From: CAMBDR01 sp046597185
Lineage (GTDB): Bacteria; Pseudomonadota; Gammaproteobacteria; Burkholderiales; Burkholderiaceae_D
NCBI GenBank assembly: GCA_046597185.1
Contig: JBKJLF010000226.1
Location: forward strand, 1-16,240
Length of the DNA: 16,240 bases
Direction of reading: 5' to 3'
The translations under genes were made by a program, and so were the position numbers. The notes beneath the pieces were generated by a model. The model searched no databases, had not been told where the DNA came from, and was given only the letters and a program-made list of their open reading frames with translations. Positions 7,891 to 16,183 of the stretch are shown one piece after another; position 1 is the first letter of the stretch; every line of letters begins with the position of its first letter.

Positions 7891-10692
7891 ATGGAACTGT
7901 TTTTGCACGAGGATGAGTTAATGCAGTTGCAAGCCAATTTGCCGCAATCGAGCGGTGAATTGCGCTTGGCCGCGCTGTTGAAAATTGCCTGGTATCAACG
8001 TCAACGTCATCCTCAAATCGCCTTGGGCCTGGTGGCGCAAGGGCGTACCGAATTAAGTGAGATGGAAGGGGTTGATGACCGACATTATTGGGCGCGTTGG
8101 GACTTGATTGAGGCCGAAATAAAGTGGTTGCAAGCCAAATTTGATTTGGCCAAAATGCAAGCCAATGAAGCCCTGCATAATTATCAGCACCTGGAAGATG
8201 CCGATGGCTGCTTCGACAGCCATTGGATTTTGGCGCGCATTGCTGCAGATCAAGGTCACGCCAATCAGGCGGCAATCCATTTGCAGGCGGCAGAGCAGTT
8301 TGCCCGCGATGGCAGCCAGCGCAAATTGGCGGTGCAAGTGGCGCAAGCACTGACTTTTGCCTTTCGCGATGTACGTGCTTCATTGATGACCTGGAAAACC
8401 CGGTTTGAGCATGCCATGCTGCAAGCCCCGGTTTGGCTGCGCGCCATGATCCACGCTTATTTCGGTGCTTGTGCCGCACAGCAAAGCGATTTTGGCCGAT
8501 GCGCGGAACAACTTTTACAAGCCCACGAATTGGCGATGGCGAGCGGACAGGTACGCGCCGGCATTCGTGATGCGGTCAATACGGGTGACGCCTTTAGTAA
8601 CTTGAATGATTACCAAAGCGCACTGGAATGGATGCAGCGCGGCCTCGATTTGGCGCGCGCCACCGGATGGCCGCAAAGTATTGCCGTCAGCTTGAGTCAA
8701 ACCTCGAATGTATTGCGCCACCTTGGCCGATTCGATGCGGCGCAAGAATTGATCACGGAATCTTTACAGATTTTGGTGCCATTCGGGATTTCGCGCAGTT
8801 ATGCCATTGCGCTCGAATATCAAGCTGATTTGGCCTTGGCACAACATGATTACGCACGCGCCCTGACATGTTTCCAGGAGCTGGAACAGCACGCCATCAC
8901 CTTGCAACAACTCGATTTTCAGACCAGCGCATGGCGCGGCCAGGCCGATGCCTTGTCGCATCTTGGGCGTGGTGCAAAGGCACTGGTGCCTGCCAATGCG
9001 GGCCTGGCTTTGGCGACAGGCAGGCAAGATGCGTATGCGCAAATCAGAATTTTGCAAGTGCTGGCACAAATTCATTTACAGCACCAATTGCCCGCGATGG
9101 ATGCCAGCCCGGATCATCCATCCCTGCATTATTTACAGCAAGCGCTGTTGCTGGCCGCCAGTATTCATGGCTATACGGTGGATGGCGATTTACTCGACGC
9201 GGTGGCCGATGTGTATGCCTTGGCCAATGATTATGAGCGCGCTTTTGCGTTTACCGAAAAGGCCAGTCTGGCGCGCGCCTCCACCCATAGCCATGAAGCG
9301 ACCAACCGTGCGGTGGCGATGCAGGTGCTGCATCAAACCGAACGCGCCAAGGCGCAAAGCGAATACCATCGGCAACTCGCGCTGGCCGACGCCCGGCGCG
9401 CCAAAGTACTGGCGCAAACCAATGCCGTGCTGGCGCGCCTGGGGGCCGTGGGGCAAGAAATTACCGCGCATTTGCAGCAGGATGTGGTGTTTGAAGCCTT
9501 GAGTCGCCACACCCATGCCTTACTCGAAGTGAGTTCCTTCGCCATCTATTTGCGCGACAAAAATGATCAGACCCTGGTGCTGTCATATGGTATCGAGCAA
9601 GGCCGACAACTGCCGCAATGTTATATTGAGCGTGATGATCCGCATTCCAGCGCAGCCCAATGTTGGCGTGCATGCAGTGAGGTACTGGTGAATATTGATG
9701 CGATGGCGTCCGATCCTGCGGTCATTCCCGGTACCTTGACCAGCCTGACCCGTTTATTTTCGCCTCTAATGATCGGGGATAATTTACTTGGTGTGATGAC
9801 GGTGCAATCTGCTAGCCAAGATGCCTATGGCACCACCGAGCGCTTTATTTTCCGCACCTTGTGCGCGTATGGGGCGATTGCACTCGATAATGCGAATGCC
9901 TATCAACAATTGGAATTGGCACAAGCCCAAATTGTGGAACAACAGAAGCTGGCTGCGCTGGGCAGTTTGGTGGCCGGGGTGGCGCAAGAGCTCAATACAC
10001 CGATTGGCAATGGTCTGATGATGTCCAGTGCCTTGCATGAAAAAGCCGATGCGGTCGAGCGCAGTATGCAACAGCGCGGCTTGCAATTTGCCGAATTGAC
10101 GCAATTTTTGGAAGATGCCGAGCATGCTGCCGACGTGATTATCCGCGGCTTGACGCATGCCGCCGATTTGGTCAGCAGTTTTAAACAAGTGGCGGTTGAT
10201 CGTATTACCGCCCACCAACGCCCTTTTGATTTATTGCATACTTGCAATGAGGTGGTGGTGACCATAATGAATCAAATCAAACTGGCCGGGCATCGCTTGG
10301 AAATTGCGGTGCCACCCGATATCATGCTCGACAGTTATCCCGGCCCCTTGGGGCAAGTGATCGCCAATTTCATCAGCAATAGCCTGACCCATGGCTTTCC
10401 CCCAGGGCATTCTGGCACAATGCGCTTATGCGCCAGACTGGTACAGCCCGAGCGCGTGCTGATTACCTTCAGTGACGATGGGGTGGGTATGGATGAAGAG
10501 AATGTGAAGCGGATTTTTACCCCATCTTTTACCAGTAGTTTGAGCGGAAATGGTTTGGGCTTGTCGATCAGTTATAATATCGTCAGCGCTTTATTGCAGG
10601 GGCAAATCAGTGTTCGCAGCAGTGTGGGGGCGGGCAGTATGTTTGAATTGGATTTGCCTTTGATTGTCGTGAATAAGCGTGAATCAGGGTGA
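7891..10692 (+). CDS. Sensor kinase paralogue 2, probable pseudokinase (phospho-acceptor His replaced by Gln)
   Basis: 933-aa soluble protein with the same layout as kinase 1: TPR-like region (about 1-480), coiled coil, GAF (about 520-675), DHp, HATPase (about 810-925). The expected phospho-acceptor is Q699 (VAQELNTP; codon CAA at 9985-9987), while copies 1 and 3 have CAT His. The F-box reads FTPSFTSS (876-883) in place of FDPFFTTK and the ATP lid is two residues shorter. The N-box Asn, DDGVGM and GNGLGL are kept, so nucleotide binding may persist. The frame is intact with no stops, which argues for retained function, perhaps as a partner or regulator of its paralogues. ATG 7891 is chosen because MELF aligns with the siblings; an upstream TTG (7837) lies inside kinase 1. 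The gap to kinase 1 is 37 bases. Confidence 0.9.
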   Translation: MELFLHEDELMQLQANLPQSSGELRLAALLKIAWYQRQRHPQIALGLVAQGRTELSEMEGVDDRHYWARWDLIEAEIKWLQAKFDLAKMQANEALHNYQHLEDADGCFDSHWILARIAADQGHANQAAIHLQAAEQFARDGSQRKLAVQVAQALTFAFRDVRASLMTWKTRFEHAMLQAPVWLRAMIHAYFGACAAQQSDFGRCAEQLLQAHELAMASGQVRAGIRDAVNTGDAFSNLNDYQSALEWMQRGLDLARATGWPQSIAVSLSQTSNVLRHLGRFDAAQELITESLQILVPFGISRSYAIALEYQADLALAQHDYARALTCFQELEQHAITLQQLDFQTSAWRGQADALSHLGRGAKALVPANAGLALATGRQDAYAQIRILQVLAQIHLQHQLPAMDASPDHPSLHYLQQALLLAASIHGYTVDGDLLDAVADVYALANDYERAFAFTEKASLARASTHSHEATNRAVAMQVLHQTERAKAQSEYHRQLALADARRAKVLAQTNAVLARLGAVGQEITAHLQQDVVFEALSRHTHALLEVSSFAIYLRDKNDQTLVLSYGIEQGRQLPQCYIERDDPHSSAAQCWRACSEVLVNIDAMASDPAVIPGTLTSLTRLFSPLMIGDNLLGVMTVQSASQDAYGTTERFIFRTLCAYGAIALDNANAYQQLELAQAQIVEQQKLAALGSLVAGVAQELNTPIGNGLMMSSALHEKADAVERSMQQRGLQFAELTQFLEDAEHAADVIIRGLTHAADLVSSFKQVAVDRITAHQRPFDLLHTCNEVVVTIMNQIKLAGHRLEIAVPPDIMLDSYPGPLGQVIANFISNSLTHGFPPGHSGTMRLCARLVQPERVLITFSDDGVGMDEENVKRIFTPSFTSSLSGNGLGLSISYNIVSALLQGQISVRSSVGAGSMFELDLPLIVVNKRESG

Positions 10693-10785
10693 ATAAGTGT
10701 TGCCCATAAGCGTCGCTTGACCTCATCAACGATGCTATTATCAACCGTAGTAGTCAGACCCAAATTGGCTGGGAGCCTAAACGCG
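10693..10785 (+). promoter_or_regulatory. 93-base gap between kinases 2 and 3, possible weak internal promoter
   Basis: This is the largest gap among the kinase genes. It contains TTGACC (10717-10722) and TATTAT (10736-10741), but they are only 13 bases apart, too close for a standard sigma-70 promoter. GGGAG at 10771-10775 is a good ribosome site for ATG 10786. No terminator hairpin is seen, so read-through from kinase 2 is expected. Confidence 0.3.
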
Positions 10786-13629
10786 ATGGAGATGTTGGTA
10801 CTGAATCAGGATGTTGCAAACCTGGAAAACCGTTTGCTCACCCGAACCGGGGCGGAGCGACTCATTTCCATGGTTGAGTTGGCGTGGCATTTACGCCAAC
10901 GCGACAGCCATCGCGCACGCCTGTTGCTTGAGCAGGCGCAGGCCAACCTGGCCGAGACTGGTTTGACCGGCTGGTCGGCGGCGCAAAGGCAACAACTGCA
11001 ATCCCGGCACGATTTGACCCAGGCCGAACTGGCCTGGCTACATTCCGATTTAAAATTGGCAAAAAAATGGGCCATGCAAGGCTTGAGTCTGGCACAAGCC
11101 AATCAAGATAGCGATGCCATGCTCGATGCCTGGTATATTTTGGGTTCCATTGCCACCGATGCCGGGGGGCAAGCCGATGTCGATCAATCCTGGGGCGCGG
11201 CGCAAGCATTTTGTGCTGACCCGGCTACGTCATCGTTTGACCCGCTGCGTCTGGCACTGGTGCAATGGGCGCAAGCTGCCTGGAACTTGTTAGGTAATCG
11301 GCAAAACCGCATGCCCGATTGGGAGGCGCGCGTGAGTCAGGCGCTGGCGTCCCCGGTGTTAGCGGCGGCGGCCTGGGATTATCGCTCCATGATCGCCAGT
11401 ATTGAGCATGATTATGGCGCGTCGATCACCCATAGCATTGAGGCCTGGAAGGCGGCGCTGGCGAGTGGACAAATTCGGCGCGCGATTAGCAATGCCACCA
11501 ATGTGGGCGATGATTTCGCCAACTTGAATGATCATCAAAGTGCGCTGGAATGGATGCAGCGCGGGCTAACCATGGCACGCGAGTGTGGCTGGCCGGTATC
11601 GGTGGGATTGGGTTTGGCGCAAACGGCGAATATTTTGCGTGGCTTGCAACGTCATGATGAAGCCGTGCAATTGTTGCAAGAGGCGTTGCAAGTGATGGCT
11701 GCGCTACCCAAATCACGCAATTATGCCGTCACCTTACTGTATATGGGTGAACTGGCTTTGGAGCGCAATGAATATCAGGAGGTGTTGGATATCGGGCTGC
11801 GCCTGGAACAGCATGGCCAGCACCTGGGGCAGGCGGATTTCTATTTTCATGCGTTCAGTTTGCAAATGCAAGCCTTGATGCACCTGGGGCGCGCGCGCGA
11901 CGCTTTGCAAGTGGCTTTTACCGCGCTTGGCATCGCGCAAAAGCAGCAAGAAACCTTATCGCAAATTGTGGCGCTGAGAAATTTGGCCGAACTGTACCGC
12001 CAATTTCGCGACCTGCATTTTTCCACAAGCGACGATGCCAATCCTGACCCGGTTATCCATTACCTGTCGCAAGCGTATCAGGTTGCGCGCACCATTTCCG
12101 GCTATACCATCCCGGCTGATTTACTCGACGCCCTGGCCCAAGCCTGGGCGACCCGGGGCGATACGCGCCAAGCCTTCACCTTCGCGCGCCTGGCCAACCA
12201 ATCGCGTGAAAGCGCCTATCGGCTCGATGCCAATAATCGTTCGCTTGCCATGCAAGTGCGGCATCAAACCGAGCGCGCCCGTAGTGATAGCGAATACCAC
12301 CGGGAATTAGCCCAGGCCGAAGCCAAACGTGCGCAAGTATTGCAGCAAACCAGCGCAACCCTGGCCCATTTGGGTGCGGTTGGGCAAGAAATTACGGCGC
12401 AACTGGACATTGAAACGGTTTTCCTGACACTGTATCGCCACGTCAATAACTTGCTCGATGCCTGTGGTTTTTCGATTTACCTGACACGTAGCGATGGCTT
12501 GCATTTATATCGCGCTTTCGGTTTGGAAAATGGCAAGCCATTACCGCAATCGCTGATTGCAATCAATGACCCGAACAAATATTCGGCCCTTTGCGCGCGT
12601 GAGCAAAGAGAAATATTGCTGGACGCTTCTGAACTTGCACCGGGTTGGATTCCCGGCACCTTACAGAACCACTCTGCCTTGTTTGCGCCGCTTGCCTTAC
12701 GCGAGAAGGTGCTGGGTGTGATGGCGATTCAGTCGAGGAAGCCCCAAGCCTATGACGAGCGCGCCTGCTTGATCTTTCGCTCTCTGTGTGCCTATGGTGC
12801 AATTGCGCTGGACAATGCCTCGGCCTACCAGCGCTTGCAAGACGCGCAAAGCAAATTGGTGGTGAAAGAAAAGTTGGCGGCGCTGGGGGCACTGGTTGCG
12901 GGCGTGGCGCATGAATTAAATACCCCGCTGGGCAATAGCTTGATGATGGCCAGTGCGCTCGAAGAAAAAACCCGTCAGTTTGAAAGGCAAGTGAAAACCC
13001 AGAGATTGCGTCTGGAAGGCTTAAAAAACTTTTTACTCGACACGCGTGAAGCGGCGGTCTTGATCATGCGCGGTTTAAGCAATGCCACGGAATTGGTGAA
13101 TAGCTTCAAACAAGTCGCGGTGGACCGTACCAGTGCGCAAAGGCGGATTTTCGATTTGCATCAAACCTGCCATGAAATCATTGCCACCATGATGAGTCAG
13201 GTGCGCCATGCCGGCTATGGTTTGGAGTTGGATATGCCCAAAGGCATCCAAATGCACAGTTATCCCGGCCCCTTGGGGCAGGTAATCGCCAACTTCATCA
13301 ACAACGCACTGCTGCACGCGTTTGACGGTTGCGCCACCGGTTGCATGAATTTATCAGCCAGCCTGGTGCAACCGGGGCGGGTGCAGATTGTGTTTGAAGA
13401 TGACGGGGTGGGCATTCCGGAGGCGCATATCTCCCATATCTTTGATCCTTTTTTCACCACCAAAATGGGGCAGGGCGGCAGCGGCCTGGGTTTGAGTATT
13501 TCCTACAACATCATCACCTCGATTTTAAGCGGCAAAATCACGGTGCAAAGCTGGCCCAGAGTCGGCACCCGCTTTGTGCTGGATTTACCGCTGGAAGTGG
13601 CGGATGAGCATGAACCGGGGGAGCATTAA
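10786..13629 (+). CDS. Soluble sensor histidine kinase 3 (TPR-GAF-HisKA-HATPase)
   Basis: 947-aa cytoplasmic kinase, third of the tandem paralogues. TPR-like helices (about 1-490), coiled coil with the conserved AMQVRHQTERA stretch, GAF (about 530-685), DHp with phospho-acceptor H709 (VAHELNTP; CAT at 12910-12912), SFKQVAVDRT, then a HATPase with N-box NFINNALLH, DDGVGI, F-box FDPFFTTK and GGSGLGL. All catalytic motifs look intact. No transmembrane segment or receiver domain. ATG 10786 is preferred: GGGAG lies 10 bases upstream and MEML aligns with the siblings, whereas the frame extends to a TTG at 10717 without a ribosome site. The stop is followed at once by a strong terminator, making this the last gene of the + strand unit. 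The signal is unknown. Confidence 0.92.
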   Translation: MEMLVLNQDVANLENRLLTRTGAERLISMVELAWHLRQRDSHRARLLLEQAQANLAETGLTGWSAAQRQQLQSRHDLTQAELAWLHSDLKLAKKWAMQGLSLAQANQDSDAMLDAWYILGSIATDAGGQADVDQSWGAAQAFCADPATSSFDPLRLALVQWAQAAWNLLGNRQNRMPDWEARVSQALASPVLAAAAWDYRSMIASIEHDYGASITHSIEAWKAALASGQIRRAISNATNVGDDFANLNDHQSALEWMQRGLTMARECGWPVSVGLGLAQTANILRGLQRHDEAVQLLQEALQVMAALPKSRNYAVTLLYMGELALERNEYQEVLDIGLRLEQHGQHLGQADFYFHAFSLQMQALMHLGRARDALQVAFTALGIAQKQQETLSQIVALRNLAELYRQFRDLHFSTSDDANPDPVIHYLSQAYQVARTISGYTIPADLLDALAQAWATRGDTRQAFTFARLANQSRESAYRLDANNRSLAMQVRHQTERARSDSEYHRELAQAEAKRAQVLQQTSATLAHLGAVGQEITAQLDIETVFLTLYRHVNNLLDACGFSIYLTRSDGLHLYRAFGLENGKPLPQSLIAINDPNKYSALCAREQREILLDASELAPGWIPGTLQNHSALFAPLALREKVLGVMAIQSRKPQAYDERACLIFRSLCAYGAIALDNASAYQRLQDAQSKLVVKEKLAALGALVAGVAHELNTPLGNSLMMASALEEKTRQFERQVKTQRLRLEGLKNFLLDTREAAVLIMRGLSNATELVNSFKQVAVDRTSAQRRIFDLHQTCHEIIATMMSQVRHAGYGLELDMPKGIQMHSYPGPLGQVIANFINNALLHAFDGCATGCMNLSASLVQPGRVQIVFEDDGVGIPEAHISHIFDPFFTTKMGQGGSGLGLSISYNIITSILSGKITVQSWPRVGTRFVLDLPLEVADEHEPGEH

Positions 13630-13630
13630 A

Positions 13631-13664
13631 AAAACCTCCCGCACGTTGCCATGCGGGAGGTTTT
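13631..13664. terminator. Bidirectional intrinsic terminator between kinase 3 and the protease
   Basis: AAAACCTCCCGCA (13631-13643) and TGCGGGAGGTTTT (13652-13664) form a perfect 13-bp stem with an 8-base loop. The A-run on one side and T-run on the other let it work in both directions, which fits its place between two convergent genes. It starts one base after the kinase 3 stop and lies 40 bases beyond the protease stop. Confidence 0.92.
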
Positions 13665-13704
13665 CAGGGTAAAGCAGAATGACTTATCGGTATTGCCTGG
13701 CGAA

Positions 13705-15525
13705 TTACTGCACCGTAGCAACCAACGATGCGCCGCTCACTGCGGAGTAGCCATACACCATCACATAATACGTACCTGCTGCCGGGCTGGTATAGGTAAT
13801 GGTTTCAGCATTGGTGGTGCCAGTCGATGATTTTGTGTACGATGTGGTGGTTGGTGCAGTGGTTACACGTGCATACAAATCACCGTCACCTGTGCCGCCC
13901 GACAGTTTGAATACCAGGCTGGTTTTGCCAGTTGGCACCACGATCGAGAACATGCGGCTGGCTTTGCTGGCCAGAGTAATGCTGCCAACTGCTACGCCGC
14001 TGGTCAATACGGTGGTTGCTGGCGGTGGTACGGTGGCGCAGCTCACGCCCACTGCAGTAAATGCTGCCGTCACGCTGGCCTTGGTGTAGCCCAGATCAAC
14101 AGCCGCTTTTTCCACGCCGCAAGCGCCATCGTTAAAGGTGCTGTTGGCAGTCCAGTACACGTCATTGGCGTGAGCCATGACCTGGAATGCCATCTTGGTG
14201 TTCCAGCCCGTGGTCTTGGCCAGGGTACAAAATGCCAGGTTGTAAACACCGCTGGAGTAATGCGGGTCCAGCGAGCTGGTCATCTGGGAGGCATTGTTAA
14301 TCGAGCGGCCATCTTGCGATGGATTGCACATGTAACGCAATGCGCCAGTCGCCTTGAAAATTTCAGCGCCAACCAGGAAGTCATTGGTGCCACGGGAAAA
14401 GTATTCGGCTGCTTCACCGGACATATCCGAAAACGCCTCATTCATGCCGCCGGACATGTTGCTATACACCAGACCGGAATTTTGCTCGGTAAAGCCATGG
14501 CTCACTTCATGTGCGGCCACGTCCAGCGAAACCAATGGATAGAACGTGGTTGCGCCATCGCCAAAGGTCATTTGGGTGCCATCCCAGAATGCATTTTCGT
14601 AGGCATTGTTGTAATGCACGCGCATTTTCAGTTTTTGGCTGATTGGGCGGATACCCAGATAGCTTTGGTACATGTTGAAGGTGACATTGCCAAAGGCGTG
14701 CGCATCATTCATTGGTGCATAGGCACCGTTGATGGCTTTCACGGTGTTGCGTGGGCAAGCAAATGTGTGGGTCGCAGTGGCTGTGCTGCCGCCGTTCATG
14801 TTGACCGTGTAGACATTGGGGCTGTCCAGTGCGCAAGTGGTGCCACTTTGGGTCACGCTCAATGGGCCGTATTTGCCGCCGACCTGATATTCATATTGGC
14901 CGGTTTTGGTATTGCCGCCAGGGCCGGTGCCGTCAACGTGGGTAATACCTTCCCATTTGTCCAGGACTGCGCCAGTGCTGGCATCAATCATGTAGAAAGG
15001 ACGGCTGACTTTACCTTTGTGACTGACGAAGGATACCAGGTAAAATTGTTGGGCCACACCGTTGGCACCTTGTTTCACATACAACTTGACTTGATCATTT
15101 TCGCTAACTTGCACGCCAGCCAGGTTTTTTGCCTGAGCCAATGCCGCTGCTTCAGTGATCACCGTTGCTGCTTTTAAGCTTGGCATATCTTTAGTAAGGC
15201 CAGTAATCATCGCGCCCGACATTTTATGGGCAGCACCTGCCTTTTCCTGATTGCCAACAATGGCTTGGCCCCAGACTGGCACACCTTGCTGGAATTGCTG
15301 ATAACGGGTGATGACCCGGCCGTTGGCCAGTGTGCGAACTTTTGCGACTTTTAATTCGTCGGTAGACAACCCGGAGATGCTGTGTGGTGTGGCTGCCACC
15401 AAGCCATTGCCTTTATCGGCGTGGCCATCCAGTAGGACGCGTTCAGCAGCCATGGCGCTGCAAGCGCTGGCGACTAATACAGCTAACAAAGCGGGACGTG
15501 CTACAAAGCGAAAAGTATTATTCAT
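13705..15525 (-). CDS. Secreted M4 (thermolysin-family) zinc metalloprotease with PPC domain
   Basis: 606-aa extracellular neutral protease. Sec signal peptide (residues about 1-27, cleavage near A-M-A), FTP propeptide (about 40-95), PepSY-like propeptide region (about 110-190), M4 catalytic part with zinc site H339-E340-V-S-H343 and third ligand E363 in NEAFSD, DPHYSSGVYN of the active-site region, then a PPC (pre-peptidase C-terminal) domain at about 520-606. The size matches vibriolysin-like enzymes. ATG 15525 is chosen because it starts the signal peptide and follows AGAGAGA by about 8 bases; an upstream in-frame ATG at 15573 would add 16 residues that spoil the signal. It stands alone, convergent with the kinase operon and sharing its terminator. 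It probably degrades protein outside the cell. Confidence 0.95.
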   Translation of the reverse strand: MNNTFRFVARPALLAVLVASACSAMAAERVLLDGHADKGNGLVAATPHSISGLSTDELKVAKVRTLANGRVITRYQQFQQGVPVWGQAIVGNQEKAGAAHKMSGAMITGLTKDMPSLKAATVITEAAALAQAKNLAGVQVSENDQVKLYVKQGANGVAQQFYLVSFVSHKGKVSRPFYMIDASTGAVLDKWEGITHVDGTGPGGNTKTGQYEYQVGGKYGPLSVTQSGTTCALDSPNVYTVNMNGGSTATATHTFACPRNTVKAINGAYAPMNDAHAFGNVTFNMYQSYLGIRPISQKLKMRVHYNNAYENAFWDGTQMTFGDGATTFYPLVSLDVAAHEVSHGFTEQNSGLVYSNMSGGMNEAFSDMSGEAAEYFSRGTNDFLVGAEIFKATGALRYMCNPSQDGRSINNASQMTSSLDPHYSSGVYNLAFCTLAKTTGWNTKMAFQVMAHANDVYWTANSTFNDGACGVEKAAVDLGYTKASVTAAFTAVGVSCATVPPPATTVLTSGVAVGSITLASKASRMFSIVVPTGKTSLVFKLSGGTGDGDLYARVTTAPTTTSYTKSSTGTTNAETITYTSPAAGTYYVMVYGYSAVSGASLVATVQ

Positions 15526-15587
15526 GTTAATTGTCTCTCTATCGATTTTATATAGGAAGGGGTTGTTCCCCAATTTTTTATGGCGCT

Positions 15588-15611
15588 GCTACTGCTACTG
15601 CTACTGCTACT
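15588..15611. repeat. Hexanucleotide tandem repeat (GCTACT)x4 upstream of the protease
   Basis: Four exact GCTACT units (AGTAGC on the protease strand), preceded by one extra GCT. It lies 63-86 bases upstream of the protease start codon, between the candidate -10 at 15688-15693 and the gene, so probably in the untranslated leader. Such repeats can change length by slippage. Confidence 0.9.
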
Positions 15612-15687
15612 TCAGGATTGATAAATGGAAAAGTCTCTGCCCAAATACCAATTTCTACATGTGGTTTTATTCTACTTTTGATTTTGA

Positions 15688-15693
15688 ATTATA
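15688..15693 (-). promoter_or_regulatory. Candidate -10 box of the protease promoter
   Basis: Read on the - strand this is a perfect TATAAT about 163 bases upstream of the protease ATG. No good -35 lies 17 bases further up (a TTGCGC is 20 bases away), so an activator-dependent promoter is possible. An imperfect palindrome at 15715-15748 covers that upstream position. Confidence 0.35.
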
Positions 15694-15714
15694 CTAAACT
15701 ATTTTCGTATCAGG

Positions 15715-15748
15715 CGCAAGTAAGATCGCGAAATCTTGCTTTGTTGCG
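15715..15748. promoter_or_regulatory. Imperfect palindrome upstream of the protease promoter
   Basis: AAGTAAGAT (15718-15726) faces ATCTTGCTT (15733-15741) with one mismatch and a 6-base centre. An outer CGCAA (15715-15719) and TTGCG (15744-15748) extend the symmetry with a small bulge. It overlaps where a regulator of the - strand promoter would bind. No regulator family is recognised from it. Confidence 0.35.
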
Positions 15749-16183
15749 ATAAGTAAGAATTTTCATTTGGAAAGACTACCTATCCGCTGACGTGACCTTG
15801 GGCTTGGGCGCACTGTGAATTTAGTGGGTCTAGTGTTGATGATTTCGATTCATCTGTAAAGCAGTTTTTTTCCATTCCAAATAGCAATTTTCAATTGATG
15901 GAGGGGGATTTTTAACAAAACTAATCTACCTTGATAAAAATCCAGAAAAATTCCTTCAATATGTTATATTTTTAACGTATTATACCTATTTAAGTAAACA
16001 GTATAGTGATATTTTCATGCCTAATGAAATTTAAAAATACATACACCAGGCAAGGATGAATTTTTTGAAGGAGACGTGGGATTGGTCGCATAGTAATTTA
16101 ATGATATTATAAAAACAGGTCGCAATGATGTATTTTGCAATGCATACTTTTTGCTAGTTGATTCAGGTAAAGTGTGTTGGTAG

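Larger units (their letters stand above)
5016..13629 (+). repeat. Tandem array of three paralogous kinase genes
   Basis: Kinases 1, 2 and 3 share the same domain order, near-identical starts (MDLFVHNEQL, MELFLHEDEL, MEMLVLNQDV), the NDxQSALxWMxRGL TPR motif, the LGAxGQEITAxL entry to GAF, the SFKQVAVDR motif and YPGPLGQV. Short DNA stretches are identical, for example the 32 bases at 7122-7153 and 9955-9986. This is best explained by serial gene duplication. The copies are clearly diverged over most of their length, so the duplications are not recent. Confidence 0.9.
15526..16183. other. Long AT-rich intergenic region upstream of the protease
   Basis: About 650 bases without a supported gene. 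The part next to the protease holds its ribosome site, the GCTACT repeat, a candidate -10 and the palindrome listed separately. From about 15750 to 16180 the sequence is AT-rich with many stops in every frame. No RNA gene, terminator or mobile-element end was recognised there. The protease and the gene at the right edge appear to lie head to tail on the - strand, so this region holds the protease promoter and the 3' flank of the edge gene. Confidence 0.6.

Noticed and set aside
10717..10741. TTGACC and TATTAT as a promoter for kinase 3
   Set aside because: The boxes are only 13 bases apart, too short for a standard promoter, so it is listed only as a weak possibility.
14170..15177. 335-codon open frame on the + strand across the protease
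   Set aside because: It is antisense to a clear M4 protease with signal peptide, HEVSH and PPC domain. Its composition is that of a shadow frame and it has no domain of its own.
15559..15581. GGGG-TTGTT-CCCC followed by a T-run as a + strand terminator
   Set aside because: The stem is only four pairs and no + strand gene ends nearby.
15..15738. GCGAAATCTTG found near both ends of the window as a possible attachment-site pair
   Set aside because: An 11-base match is expected many times by chance in 16 kb, and no integrase, transposase or tRNA gene is present.
16056..16112. 18-codon open frame on the + strand
   Set aside because: Very short, in AT-rich spacer, with a ribosome site too close to the ATG; nothing supports translation.
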